Shown in pieces: positions 53,310-62,320 of a stretch of 64,000 nt of DNA. The first letter of the stretch is position 1. The number at the start of each line of letters is the position of its first letter. The DNA comes from Bacteroidota bacterium (GTDB lineage Bacteria > Bacteroidota > Bacteroidia > Chitinophagales > Chitinophagaceae). The notes under the pieces were generated by a model that saw only the letters and a program-made list of their open reading frames with translations, searched no databases and was not told the DNA's origin. Both the position numbers and the translations under genes were made by a program. Where the stretch lies: positions 1 to 64,000 of the forward strand of contig JAGWRO010000011.1 in the NCBI GenBank assembly GCA_028876495.1, read 5' to 3'.

Positions 53310-54134
53310 ATGCAAGAAAGTAACATGAACAGAGTTAAAGAGAACATTAGATTTTACTTGCCTGCAATCATAGATATTGTTGGCGACACGGACTTTGGTT
53401 GGGAACGCATCGACAAATTATTTTCAGAAGAATTAATCAAGCGAACAGCAAAAGCAAACGATAACTGTGGAACTTGGACAATTCAAGCAACGATTTACGA
53501 CATAATTATTGAAGCTAAAAAGCAAAACTTAGAAGCAATGCGCTTATTAAGTTTTTTTCAACGACTCTTAGAAGAACTTTCTATGAATCTTACTGCCGAG
53601 GAGAAAAAGATTATTAGGAAAAACATTCGGGATTTCCTCACAAGATTTGACGTGAGGTATTTAGATTATGTTGGTGAGTTGGCGGTAATTAATAACCTAA
53701 TCAAATCAAAAATATATCGCCTCGAAAATGTTGAGACGAAATTAGCAAGCGAGAAAAGAATTGATTTCAAAATAAAGAAAACGAATGACGGGAAATTATA
53801 CTTAGTTGAAGTGTTAAACATTCACTTGGATAGTGAAAAGGTTGAAAGTGATGAGGAAAAAATTAAAATATTCCTGAATCACCGACTTGCAAAAAAGGTT
53901 GAAAGCAAAAAGAGCGACACTGATTTTTTCTTAGTTCCGGTTTTGTGGGGTGGCTGGCAAGACATTAAAGTTTACAGCGATTACTTCAAGAGAAATAAAA
54001 TGCATCTCACGAATGTTCTTGAACCCGTTGCCTATGCTACATTTGCCGACCCGAAGAATGAGACATTCTACTTACATCGCTTTGGAAATGTCAGTAACTT
54101 ATTTGAATCAGTGAATCTAATGATGGACGAGTAG
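53310..54134 (+). CDS. Unknown protein with possible PD-(D/E)xK nuclease-like core
   Basis: 274 residues. The N-terminal half is helical (IRFYLPAIIDIVGDTDFGWERIDKLFSEELIKRTAKAND). Between about 128 and 175 the order E (VGELAVINNLI), D (KRIDFKIKK) and VEV (LYLVEVLNI) resembles a PD-(D/E)xK fold, with Val in place of the usual Lys-containing ExK, so activity is uncertain. The C-terminal part (VPVLWGGWQDIKVYSDYFKRNKMHLTN) is unassigned. The internal Met six codons in (MNRVKEN) is an alternative start. Flanked by repeats and followed by a good terminator, it looks like an independent acquired unit. Confidence 0.55.
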   Translation: MQESNMNRVKENIRFYLPAIIDIVGDTDFGWERIDKLFSEELIKRTAKANDNCGTWTIQATIYDIIIEAKKQNLEAMRLLSFFQRLLEELSMNLTAEEKKIIRKNIRDFLTRFDVRYLDYVGELAVINNLIKSKIYRLENVETKLASEKRIDFKIKKTNDGKLYLVEVLNIHLDSEKVESDEEKIKIFLNHRLAKKVESKKSDTDFFLVPVLWGGWQDIKVYSDYFKRNKMHLTNVLEPVAYATFADPKNETFYLHRFGNVSNLFESVNLMMDE

Positions 54135-54204
54135 CACATGCTGCTAACAGTATGCGTATTGAAGAAAGCCCCTGAATTAAAAACCAGTTGGAAGAAAATA
54201 AAAG

Positions 54205-54235
54205 AAGCCCTGATCATTTAAGACCGGGGCTTTTT
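54205..54235 (+). terminator. Rho-independent terminator
   Basis: An 8-bp stem (AAGCCCTG / CGGGGCTT with one G-T pair) with a 12-nt loop and TTTTT. Ends the gene at 53310-54134. Confidence 0.75.
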
Positions 54236-54297
54236 GCAATACGATGTTCAGCGACACCGGTTATTTTAGAGCTTTATTTTCCTAAGGTGTTTTGTGG

Positions 54298-54410
54298 CCA
54301 ACTGGAGCAGGTCTCCCCACCTCCGGCCGTTCGTTACTTTTTACAATGGTTCTTTTAAAGGTTGAATAAGTAACAGTTAAGCACAGGTCGGGACCTGCGC
54401 TAGAAAGATA
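54298..54410. repeat. 115-bp palindrome-ended repeat, copy 3
   Basis: Same core as copies 1 and 2; the outer palindromes are slightly eroded (GTCTCCCCACCTC on the left, AGGTCGGGACCTGCGCTAG on the right). Confidence 0.78.
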
Positions 54411-54747
54411 TGAAAGAATCCGTCGCTGATGAAAAATTAGAATCAAAACCTAGACAAATAATTCATTTCAACAAACCATTCAGCTACTACTATCAGGTTT
54501 TAGAGAGAAAAGATAAAGGATCAGAGTAATTTTTTCCTATTTGACGCAAGATTATATCCTAGTGTTTTTTTCTCAGGAACGTCTCCGGCTACGGACGTTC
54601 CGCTGATTAAAAGTAACAGTAAACAAACTTTTATTTTGTATTTTTATTTTGTAATAAAAGATAGGATTAAGGCTTGCGGATCATCAATGAGGTTTTTCCT
54701 GCAATACTGTTTAACTTCGGATAATATTGTGTTGGCTGTTATATAAA
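54411..54747. other. Intergenic stretch with a short promoter-type repeat
   Basis: 54607-54655 (CAGTAAACAAACTTTTATTT ... TTTTATTTTGTAAT) is a copy of the sequence opening the repeats at 55218 and 57611. Otherwise nothing recognisable. Confidence 0.45.
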
Positions 54748-55176
54748 ATGACCGTAACTATAAAAAATATTCTTCTGCTTTTCCTGACAGTTTCCTTTTT
54801 AACGGGTTGCTTATTTGATAGCCATTCTGACCGAATCATTGGAAAGTATGAAGTAATATGGATTGACCTTCCTCAAAATCAAATGCTGGCTAAAGAGGAC
54901 AAATTACATTCTTCAAGTGCATCGGTAATTTTAGATCCTTATATTTTTGCTGTGGGACACAATGAAAATTACATAATCGCAAAACAACATCCAACAAATG
55001 GTTTTGAAGGCGGTTACATAATCCATACAGACACAACCAACTATTACATTATTGATATTTATAAAGAAAGAGACAAAGTCTTCGGACCTTTAACGCTTAA
55101 ACAATTTGACAGCTTAAAGACTGAGTTTAAAATTGACAACTTGCAGTTTAATAAATCTTATCCTGACAATTATTGA
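54748..55176 (+). CDS. Small lipoprotein of unknown function
   Basis: 142 residues from ATG 54748 (MTVTIKNILLLFLTVSFLTGC), which gives a proper lipoprotein signal ending LTGC; the frame is open seven codons upstream. The mature domain (DRIIGKYEVIWIDLPQNQ ... GGYIIHTDTTNYYIIDIYKERD) is beta-rich; no family recognised. Confidence 0.6.
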   Translation: MTVTIKNILLLFLTVSFLTGCLFDSHSDRIIGKYEVIWIDLPQNQMLAKEDKLHSSSASVILDPYIFAVGHNENYIIAKQHPTNGFEGGYIIHTDTTNYYIIDIYKERDKVFGPLTLKQFDSLKTEFKIDNLQFNKSYPDNY

Positions 55177-55217
55177 CAACGCTTAACCTCTGTGGGTGTT
55201 CCATTATATTAATCGAT

Positions 55218-55322
55218 ACAGTAAACCAACTTTTATTTGGTATTTTTATTTTGTAATAAAACCCCTCATCATCGCCGCAACCAGGATGATTTAAAATTAA
55301 CCCGGGGTTGTATTTACGCTAA
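55218..55322. repeat. 105-bp repeat, copy X
   Basis: Nearly identical to 57611-57715. It runs from ACAGTAAACCAACTTTTATT through CATCATCGCCGCAACCAGGA to ACCCGGGGTTGTATTTACGC. Contains the palindrome AACCCGGGGTT. Confidence 0.8.
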
Positions 55323-55487
55323 TAATGTAAAACCAAGTCTCTATTGATAAGTGATTTAAATGTATTGGGATCAAAAAATTGTTTGGTAAAATTAGTAGTA
55401 TATTTTGACCAGCCGCACTTCTGCATCAGTAATTGCCTGTACAATCATCTGTTTGTCGGTAGGCAACCAGCCAAAACAACCGGCAGA

Positions 55488-57260
55488 TCAGGAAAGAAAA
55501 TACATTTTCAATGAACCATGGTTCTTTATTTTAAATTCACCACGATATTCGCATGGAAATTCATCTTTGATTTTCAGATAAGTGGTCTCAGATAGATTCA
55601 CTTTACCTGGAATAGAGTTGACTTCCATTCGTGATGCAATGTTTACTGTATCTCCCCAAATGTCGTATTGCCATTTTTTGATTCCTACGATTCCTGCTAC
55701 TACCGGTCCTGTATTTACACCTATCCTGATTTCAAAATGGTTCAAGCCATCTGGCTTTTCAAGTTCTTCATTTACCACTGCAATCATTTCCTTTGCAGCT
55801 CTGATTATTTGTTTTGCATGCACAGGATTGGGTGTGGGCAGTCCACAAGCACACATATAAGAATCCCCAATCGTTTTTATTTTCTCCAATTTATATTTAG
55901 TACTTATTTCATCAAAAGCCCTAAAATAATAATCAATACTTTTTACCAATTGATCGGGATTTACTTTTTCAGCTTGCTTACTGAAAGATACAAAATCCGT
56001 AAACAATACGGTAACCTCGTCAAACTCCTGCGCTTCAATTTTACCATTCTGCTTTAATTCCATTGCGGTTTCTGCCGGAAGGATATTTAACAACAAGCTT
56101 TCCGCTTTCGCTTTCTCTGCTGAAATATTTCGATAATACCGGTAAAGAATAACCAATATGGCAATTGCAAGCGCTAAAATAACGAAGAGCCCAGTCATCA
56201 TAATTCGCTGGTTTTGCTTTTGCTCACGCAGAAGTTCAACCTGCGCATCCTTTTTAGACACTTCATAATTGGTACGTAAATCAGCCATTATCCGTTCCGA
56301 ATTTGGATTAACGGCACTATCCCGATACTTGATGTAATTTTTATAAAATTCGAAAGACTCTGCAATCTTTCCGGATTTTTCATACAATTGTGAGATCTTT
56401 AAACTAGCATCGCTTATCTGCTTTTTATATCCAAATTGCTGTGCCATTGTAAGACTTTCTAAAGCATAATCGAGTGCTTTCTGTTCATTTCCCTTTTTCA
56501 AATAAATATCAGACATCATGCCGAGCATAGTGCAGATGGCCAAATAATTTTGCATTTTTTCCAAAATAGAAATTGCCTGTTCGATGCTTTGTACAGCCGA
56601 ATCATATTTTCCGAGACTAGCATATAACAACCCCGTATTACTAATACTATGGGCTTCCCCGACGGGAAAATTTTTCTTTTTATAAATATTTTTTGATTCA
56701 GTAAAATATACCAGGGCGGAATCGTAATCTTTATTGTCCAGAAATGATACTCCTGCATTATTAATGGCGGCAGCAAGGGTTATTGAATCACCAACCTCCC
56801 TGAAAATTGAAATCGCTTTGCGATAATAAGTTATCGCAAAGGGATAATTATACATTGAAAAATAGATACCAGCAATTGCATTATAATCATTTGCTTCATC
56901 CCTTATAAGATTACCCTTACTTGCAATTTCAACACACTTAAAATATGCTTCAAGGGCATTACCAAAATCACCCAGCCAACGCCTTTTATTCCCTCTTTGA
57001 AAATAGCCGCTATGGAGGTACTTGTTATTTTTTGATTTTATTGCCAACCGAATCAGTTCATCAGAGTAATATAGAGAAAGATAAGGATCTCCGACTTCAT
57101 TAAAGGACAATTTTTTCAATATTTCCATCTCTTCTGTACGTGTCAATTTTTTTTCCTGGTAGATTTTTCTTAGGCTATCTGCCACTTTTTGGTCCTGCCC
57201 CCGGCCTGTAAGCTGAAGCACAAAAAAAATTATCAATAAGCAAAGAATTTTACTAAGCAT
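55488..57260 (-). CDS. TPR-containing membrane adenylate cyclase (class III)
   Basis: 590 residues. Signal-like first helix (1-22), about six TPR-type repeats (40-320, e.g. AINNAGVSFLDNKDYDSALVYFTESKNIYKKKN), a transmembrane helix near 355-375 (TGLFVILALAIAILVILYRYY) and a class III cyclase domain (about 405-590). Metal-binding Asp in VLFTDFVSF and GDSYM; Lys in LEKIKTIGDSYM and Asp in KWQYDIWGDTVNIASRM are the ATP-selecting residues, so it should make cAMP, not cGMP. The TPR part is likely periplasmic and the cyclase cytosolic, suggesting an envelope sensor. cAMP could feed a CRP/FNR-family regulator, but any link to the operators in this window is speculation. Confidence 0.88.
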   Translation of the reverse strand: MLSKILCLLIIFFVLQLTGRGQDQKVADSLRKIYQEKKLTRTEEMEILKKLSFNEVGDPYLSLYYSDELIRLAIKSKNNKYLHSGYFQRGNKRRWLGDFGNALEAYFKCVEIASKGNLIRDEANDYNAIAGIYFSMYNYPFAITYYRKAISIFREVGDSITLAAAINNAGVSFLDNKDYDSALVYFTESKNIYKKKNFPVGEAHSISNTGLLYASLGKYDSAVQSIEQAISILEKMQNYLAICTMLGMMSDIYLKKGNEQKALDYALESLTMAQQFGYKKQISDASLKISQLYEKSGKIAESFEFYKNYIKYRDSAVNPNSERIMADLRTNYEVSKKDAQVELLREQKQNQRIMMTGLFVILALAIAILVILYRYYRNISAEKAKAESLLLNILPAETAMELKQNGKIEAQEFDEVTVLFTDFVSFSKQAEKVNPDQLVKSIDYYFRAFDEISTKYKLEKIKTIGDSYMCACGLPTPNPVHAKQIIRAAKEMIAVVNEELEKPDGLNHFEIRIGVNTGPVVAGIVGIKKWQYDIWGDTVNIASRMEVNSIPGKVNLSETTYLKIKDEFPCEYRGEFKIKNHGSLKMYFLS

Positions 57261-57610
57261 AAAAATAATTTTTTATCCGTGAACACTGGAATAGAATAAA
57301 TCTCTACTCCAAGTCAAAATTTTTATTTGAGATCGTCATTGAATAATGGATCGCACCATTGCAGAAGGAGAGAGTATGCAGGAAAACTTTTGCCGACCGG
57401 AAGTTTATCCACTATTTTTTATAAGATTAAGATTATGCAAAATTAATATTGGCAGATATGTTGGAAGATGATTGTAGTCATTGAGGGGGCTGATAAATAT
57501 CAACGAACAATATATTTTTAATTTTTTTTGCCACCGTCAGTGTTCCTCCAAAAAGTTAATGCCGTAGCTTGGTCTCACCCACCAACGGCGTATGTGTGTC
57601 GTGGATAGGC
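57261..57610. other. Intergenic stretch without recognisable content
   Basis: AT-rich, with no ORF, hairpin or promoter I can support upstream of repeat copy Y. Confidence 0.4.
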
Positions 57611-57715
57611 ACAGTAAACCAACTTTTATTGGGTATTTTTATTTTGTAATAAAACCCCCTCATCATCGCCGCAACCAGGATGATTTAAAATTAACCCGGG
57701 GTTGTATTTACGCTA
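57611..57715. repeat. 105-bp repeat, copy Y
   Basis: Nearly identical to 55218-55322, including the AACCCGGGGTT palindrome, 2.4 kb away on the other side of the cyclase gene and in the same orientation. Confidence 0.8.
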
Positions 57716-57769
57716 TAATGGGAAGATGGAACCTATGTAAGGAGCCGCATGATTATTATTACTCCTCCG

Positions 57770-57837
57770 CTTCCTTTTATGAAAAAGAGATTGATAATTT
57801 CGGATTTTTAAAGCATATTGAAGCGATTTTGTAAAAG
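57770..57837 (+). pseudogene. 3' gene remnant ending YEKEIDNFGFLKHIEAIL
   Basis: The last 18 codons of an unknown gene (from about 57778 to the stop near 57832) recur almost exactly at 58959-59015 (KEIDNFGFLKHIGAIL). In both places the remnant runs straight into a GTGGTTCGTG repeat. The parent gene is not in the window. Confidence 0.55.
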
Positions 57838-58000
57838 TTAAGAGTGGTTCGTGGGACACAAACCATGGCTTAAGAGTGGTTCGTGGGACACAAACCATGG
57901 CTTAAAATTAAGAGTGGTTCGTGGGACACAAACCATGGCTTAAGAGTGGTTCGTGGGACACAAACCATGGCTTAAGAGTGGTTCGTGTCCCACGATCCAT
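57838..58000. repeat. 32-bp minisatellite with GTGGTTCGTG motif
   Basis: Five units of TTAAGAGTGGTTCGTGGGAC-ACAAACCATGGC (32 bp), with one 6-bp insertion. The last unit reads GTGGTTCGTGTCCCACGATC, with the middle inverted relative to the others. A further single unit lies at 59020-59046. Confidence 0.85.
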
Positions 58001-58097
58001 GGCGGGGGAAAATCAAGGTAAGTTAGAGATAGGTTACAAATTATCTAACTATTTATATATGATTACCTTTAGCTATCTTATTTTTAAACGGGGTGCC

Positions 58098-58880
58098 ATG
58101 AGAAAATTAATCTTAAGATTAAGAGAGCTGATAAAATTCAGATTGTTCAGGCCCCTACTGCTTGGAATTGGAAACCGAATGGGAAAATATTCAACTGTTG
58201 GCGATCATCCTATTTTTGATAACCAACAATTTACCTGGACAGATCTGTTAGAAAATAATTGGCATTCAATAAGAAAGGAACTGGAAGGCATACTTCATTT
58301 TCACCAAAAACTTCCAAACATACAGGATATTCAGCAGGAACAAAATGTATTAAACCAGGATAATTACTGGAAAACTTTTTTTCTTTTTGGTTTTGGCATT
58401 AAAGCGACACTAAATTGTCAGTCGTGTCCGGTAACAACTTCGTTACTTGAACAAATTCCGGGCATGAAAACAGCCTTTTTTTCGGTTCTTTCGCCACATA
58501 AGCACATACCAGCTCATAAAGGAATTTTTAAAGGTCTGATTCGGAGCCACCTTGGACTAATAATACCCGGCAAGCCCGGGGATTGTGTAATGCGGATTGA
58601 GAATGAATATATATATTGGCAGGAAGGCAAGTCCGTGGTTTTTGATGACACTTATGAACATGAAGTATGGAATAATACCGGTGAAGTGCGGGTTGTATTA
58701 CTTATTGATGTAATAAGGCCGTTTAAATCCCACCTCACTTTAATCAATAACAAAATAATTAATCTTATTGGAAATTCATCATATGTAAAGGAAGCAATGG
58801 AAAATCACAAAAAATGGGAAAATAATTTTTATTCTGAACCCTTGATTATTGATCAGGCTGTCAAAGATGTCAGATTATAG
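58098..58880 (+). CDS. Aspartyl/asparaginyl beta-hydroxylase family protein
   Basis: 260 residues from ATG 58098 (MRKLILRLRELIKF). The frame is open further upstream, but that part is the translated 32-bp repeat. A cupin-type Fe(II)/2-oxoglutarate enzyme: SPHKHIPAHKGIFKGLIRSHLGLIIP carries the first His ligands and the Arg for 2-oxoglutarate, and VFDDTYEHEVWNNTGEVRVVLLIDVIRP the second His and Arg. An N-terminal hydrophobic or amphipathic stretch may tether it to the membrane. Hydroxylates an Asp or Asn or a lipid head group; LpxO-like lipid A modification is possible. Confidence 0.85.
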   Translation: MRKLILRLRELIKFRLFRPLLLGIGNRMGKYSTVGDHPIFDNQQFTWTDLLENNWHSIRKELEGILHFHQKLPNIQDIQQEQNVLNQDNYWKTFFLFGFGIKATLNCQSCPVTTSLLEQIPGMKTAFFSVLSPHKHIPAHKGIFKGLIRSHLGLIIPGKPGDCVMRIENEYIYWQEGKSVVFDDTYEHEVWNNTGEVRVVLLIDVIRPFKSHLTLINNKIINLIGNSSYVKEAMENHKKWENNFYSEPLIIDQAVKDVRL

Positions 58881-58939
58881 CATAAAAATTCCCTAACTAA
58901 CAATCGTCTCGCTTTTGCAAATTAAGAGGAACAGTAAGA

Positions 58940-59046
58940 TCTTTGAAGGCACAAGCGATTATGAAAAAGAGATTGATAATTTCGGGTTTTTAAAGCATAT
59001 TGGAGCGATTTTGTAAAAGTTAAGAGTGGTTCGTGTGACACGAACC
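58940..59046. repeat. Duplicated gene remnant plus one minisatellite unit
   Basis: 58959-59015 matches 57779-57835 almost base for base, followed by AGAGTGGTTCGTGTGACACG. The proton-ATPase gene begins just after. Confidence 0.7.
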
Positions 59047-59085
59047 TGGCGTGGGTTACTACGAAAAAATTTAAAAATTAAAATC

Positions 59086-61497
59086 TTGAATGAGAAAAAT
59101 GATATCAACCAATTCGATACCAATCCTGCTAAAGGCTTGACTGAAATTGAAGTTGACAACAATCGTAAACAATACGGTTACAATGAAGTCCTGGCAAAAA
59201 AAGCAAATCCATTACTCTTATTTCTAAAGAAATTTTGGGGTCTTACTGCCTGGATGCTTGAGCTGATCATAATTCTTTCGTGGTTCTTACACAAGCATTC
59301 GGATGCATATATTGTATTGGGATTATTAATTTTCAATGCGGTAATTGGTTTTGTGCAGGAACATAATGCCGCTAACGCAGTGGAAGCCTTAAAGAAAAAA
59401 TTACAGATCAATGTAAAAGTATTAAGAGAGGGCGTATGGAAAATAGTAGCTGCGCGGGAATTGGTTCCCGGTGATATCACCCGGATCAGAATCGGAGATT
59501 TTGTACCCGCCGATATAAAAATTATTCAAGGTGAAATAAGCATAGACGAATCTGCCCTTACAGGCGAATCACTCGAAATAGAAAAGAAACAGGAAGAAAT
59601 TATTTTTTCCGGTTCAATCGTAACCAAAGGAGAAGCTACGGGAATAGTAAACCTGACAGGCGCTCACACGAAATTTGGTAAAACAATTGAATTAGTCAAA
59701 ACAGCTAAACCGAAATCACATATAAATGAAATTATTGCAAAAGTGGTGAAATGGCTTTTGCTGATAGTGGGTGCTTTATTAGCCATTGCATTGGTTGTTT
59801 CTTTTATAAGGGGTGTTGATTTATTGGAAATTTTGCCTTTGATGTTGGTGTTATTGCTCGGCGCCATTCCGGTGGCACTAACAGCCATGTTTACTGTTTG
59901 CATGGCCTTAGGATCAAATGAATTAGTGAAACAGGGTGTGTTAGTTACCCGGTTAGATGCGCCCGATGACGCAGCAAGCATGGATATATTATACGTAGAT
60001 AAAACGGGTACGCTAACCATGAACCAACTATCCGTAGCAAAGTTACAGGCAGGAAAAAGTTATACAGAAGATGATGTATTGCTTTATGGCGCATTGGCTT
60101 CACAAGAGGCAAATCGCGATTCAATCGATATGGCTTTCATCAATGCTGCAAAGCAAAAAAATATTTTAAATAATTCTTACGTACAGAAAACTTTTATTCC
60201 GTTTGATCCGAAAAACAGGAAAACAGAAGCGGTCATAATCAAAGGCAATGAAAAATTTAACGTGATGAAGGGTTCATTTAATGTTATTGCAGCAGTTTGT
60301 GGTTTGGATGAAAATGCCAAAAAAGAATTTGAAACAAGTATAAGTGATTTTGCAGAACAAGGATACAGAACATTGGCAGTGGCTAAGACAATTGGAAATG
60401 ATCAACCCGACTTTGTCGGATTGGTTGCATTGCATGATCCGCCAAGGATCGATTCGAAAAAATTGATCGACGAAATTGAAAAGCTGGGAGTAACCGTTAA
60501 AATGCTCACTGGCGATGCGCTTCCTATTGCCGGGGAAATTGCAAAAGCAGTAGATTTGAAGGGAACAATAGTTAAGGCTTCGGAATTAAAAAATATGGAC
60601 CAGGCAAATCTTGTTGAACTATTGGAAAAAAGCAGTGGGGTTGCAGAAGTTTACCCGGAAAACAAATATGAAATTGTAAAGGCTTTCCAGGCAAAAGGGC
60701 ATATCGTAGGGATGACGGGAGATGGCGTAAATGATGCTCCTGCTTTAAAACAAGCTGAAGTGGGAATTGCGGTGAGTAATGCTACCGATGTAGCGAAAGG
60801 CGCTGCCAGTATCGTACTAACGGAAGAAGGTTTGGCAAATATTCTAAGCCCCATTAAAGTAGGCAGGATGATGTTTGAAAGAATAAACACCTGGATAATT
60901 AATAAGATTGCAAGAACCATTTTAAAAACCTGTTTTATAGTAATAGCTTTCCTTTTATTGGGTAAATATGTAATTACAGCTTCGGCAATGCTGATAATGA
61001 TTTTTATGACAGATTTCGTGAAAATATCTTTGTCCACTGATAATGTAAAGGCATCAGAAAAACCATCAAAATGGAACATCCGGGACCAAGCAAAAACAGG
61101 CATCGTAATAGGCTTACTAATGACGATAGAAGCATTCGGTCTTCTGTATATCGGGTTAAATTTTTTGCATCTTGATACTGATGATAAAGCGCTCAATACT
61201 TTCTGCTTTGAATTATTACTGTTTTTTGCTTTGTTTTCAATATTCGTGGTAAGAGAGAAAAAGCATTTCTGGCAGTCAGCCCCAAGCAAGACCTTGTTCT
61301 TTCTTCTTCTTGCTGACATGATTTTAGGTGTAATTCTTTCTTCGTTCGGACTTCTCGGACTTAAGGCAATTCCTTTGAAACAAACGATTATTGTAATTGC
61401 CTATGCATTCACTTTCTCCTTAGTGATAAACGATTTTATCAAAGTTGGCCTGTGGCCCCAAACTAATTCCGGAATATCAAAAATTATTAACCAATAA
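59086..61497 (+). CDS. P3A-type proton-efflux P-type ATPase
   Basis: 803 residues from the TTG at 59086 (MNEKNDINQFDTNPAKGLTEIEVDNN); a GTG at 59026 is in frame but lies in the repeat, and no ATG fits. Visible: A-domain DESALTGES, TM4 LGAIPVALTAMFTVCMALGS (the P3A PVALP-like motif), the phosphorylation site ILYVDKTGTLT with Asp305, and MTGDGVNDAPALKQAEVGIAV. Other members usually have CSDKTG or CVDKTG; Tyr replaces Cys here. Exports H+ to hold cytosolic pH. A Usp gene follows 12 bp later. No island operator seen. Confidence 0.88.
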   Translation: MNEKNDINQFDTNPAKGLTEIEVDNNRKQYGYNEVLAKKANPLLLFLKKFWGLTAWMLELIIILSWFLHKHSDAYIVLGLLIFNAVIGFVQEHNAANAVEALKKKLQINVKVLREGVWKIVAARELVPGDITRIRIGDFVPADIKIIQGEISIDESALTGESLEIEKKQEEIIFSGSIVTKGEATGIVNLTGAHTKFGKTIELVKTAKPKSHINEIIAKVVKWLLLIVGALLAIALVVSFIRGVDLLEILPLMLVLLLGAIPVALTAMFTVCMALGSNELVKQGVLVTRLDAPDDAASMDILYVDKTGTLTMNQLSVAKLQAGKSYTEDDVLLYGALASQEANRDSIDMAFINAAKQKNILNNSYVQKTFIPFDPKNRKTEAVIIKGNEKFNVMKGSFNVIAAVCGLDENAKKEFETSISDFAEQGYRTLAVAKTIGNDQPDFVGLVALHDPPRIDSKKLIDEIEKLGVTVKMLTGDALPIAGEIAKAVDLKGTIVKASELKNMDQANLVELLEKSSGVAEVYPENKYEIVKAFQAKGHIVGMTGDGVNDAPALKQAEVGIAVSNATDVAKGAASIVLTEEGLANILSPIKVGRMMFERINTWIINKIARTILKTCFIVIAFLLLGKYVITASAMLIMIFMTDFVKISLSTDNVKASEKPSKWNIRDQAKTGIVIGLLMTIEAFGLLYIGLNFLHLDTDDKALNTFCFELLLFFALFSIFVVREKKHFWQSAPSKTLFFLLLADMILGVILSSFGLLGLKAIPLKQTIIVIAYAFTFSLVINDFIKVGLWPQTNSGISKIINQ

Positions 61498-61509
61498 AAC
61501 AAATAGAAA

Positions 61510-61938
61510 ATGACTTACCGTAAAATTTTAATTGCAGTTGACGAAAGCCCCGTTGCCGAAGAAGTGGCCATAACAGGTTTCCAATTTGGACAACAGCTAA
61601 ATGCAGAGATGGCACTTGTGAGTGTGGTTGATACTAATTTTTTAATAACCGGTGAAGGTGCAACTCCAAAAGAACTGGCTGATACAATTAAAAACGATCT
61701 CAAAAATAACCAGCAGGTACTTATAGACAAAATTTTTAAAGATTATAAAATCCGGACGTTTGTAGAAGTAGGGCAACCTTATGAAATGATACTGAAAGTA
61801 GCCACTGAATGGGCAGCAGATTTAATTGTAATAGGTACTCATGGCAAAACGGGGATCTCGAATTTATTAATGGGCAGTATAGCGGAGCATGTGGTGCGTC
61901 ATTCCAAAATCCCGGTACTGGTTGTGCCATCAAAATAG
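61510..61938 (+). CDS. Universal stress protein, single UspA domain
   Basis: 142 residues with the complete ATP motif VIGTHGKTGISNLLMGSIAEHVVRHSKIPVLVVPSK (G-x2-G-x9-G-S), so nucleotide binding is likely. It starts 12 bp after the proton ATPase, forming a two-gene operon; a pump-associated Usp may regulate the transporter. Unlike the double Usps at 15-18 kb it is a single domain. Confidence 0.92.
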   Translation: MTYRKILIAVDESPVAEEVAITGFQFGQQLNAEMALVSVVDTNFLITGEGATPKELADTIKNDLKNNQQVLIDKIFKDYKIRTFVEVGQPYEMILKVATEWAADLIVIGTHGKTGISNLLMGSIAEHVVRHSKIPVLVVPSK

Positions 61939-62320
61939 CTGTTTATTCTTCACAATACCAGGTGCGGGATGTTCTGCTAATGAAGAGAAAGTAAATGAAG
62001 TTTTATTGAGTATTTTTATTTTGTAAATGCCGGTGGTGATGGGTCTGCGGCTCTCCCCCCTGGATCGTGTCCTTTACGAACCAGATTGAGAGATGAAAAA
62101 TTTTAAAAGATCTGAGAGATGAATTTTGAGGATTTGAGCTGAAAGGCTGATTGGTTTGTGGGAACAGGTGACCATATACCTGTTATATATATAGTTACCC
62201 TGAGACACGAATCATGGGGATAGAAAATACCTTTCCAGGTTTGCGTATATTCGTGGCTGTTAGTGGCAAGCCAAACAGGAACTTAAATCTATTTATATAA
62301 ACCCAAAAAATAACAAGACT
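61939..62320. other. 382-bp intergenic stretch
   Basis: Near 61993 (AAGTTTTATTGAGTATTTTT ... ATTTTGTAAATG) there is a fragment of the repeat found at 55218 and 57611. Otherwise nothing recognisable. Confidence 0.4.

Noticed and set aside
57592-57834. 80-codon open frame upstream of the minisatellite
   Set aside because: It consists of translated repeat copy Y joined to a gene-tail remnant; both parts recur elsewhere, so it is not an independent gene.
57838-58000. CRISPR array
   Set aside because: The 32-bp units abut with no variable spacers and no cas genes are present; it is a minisatellite.
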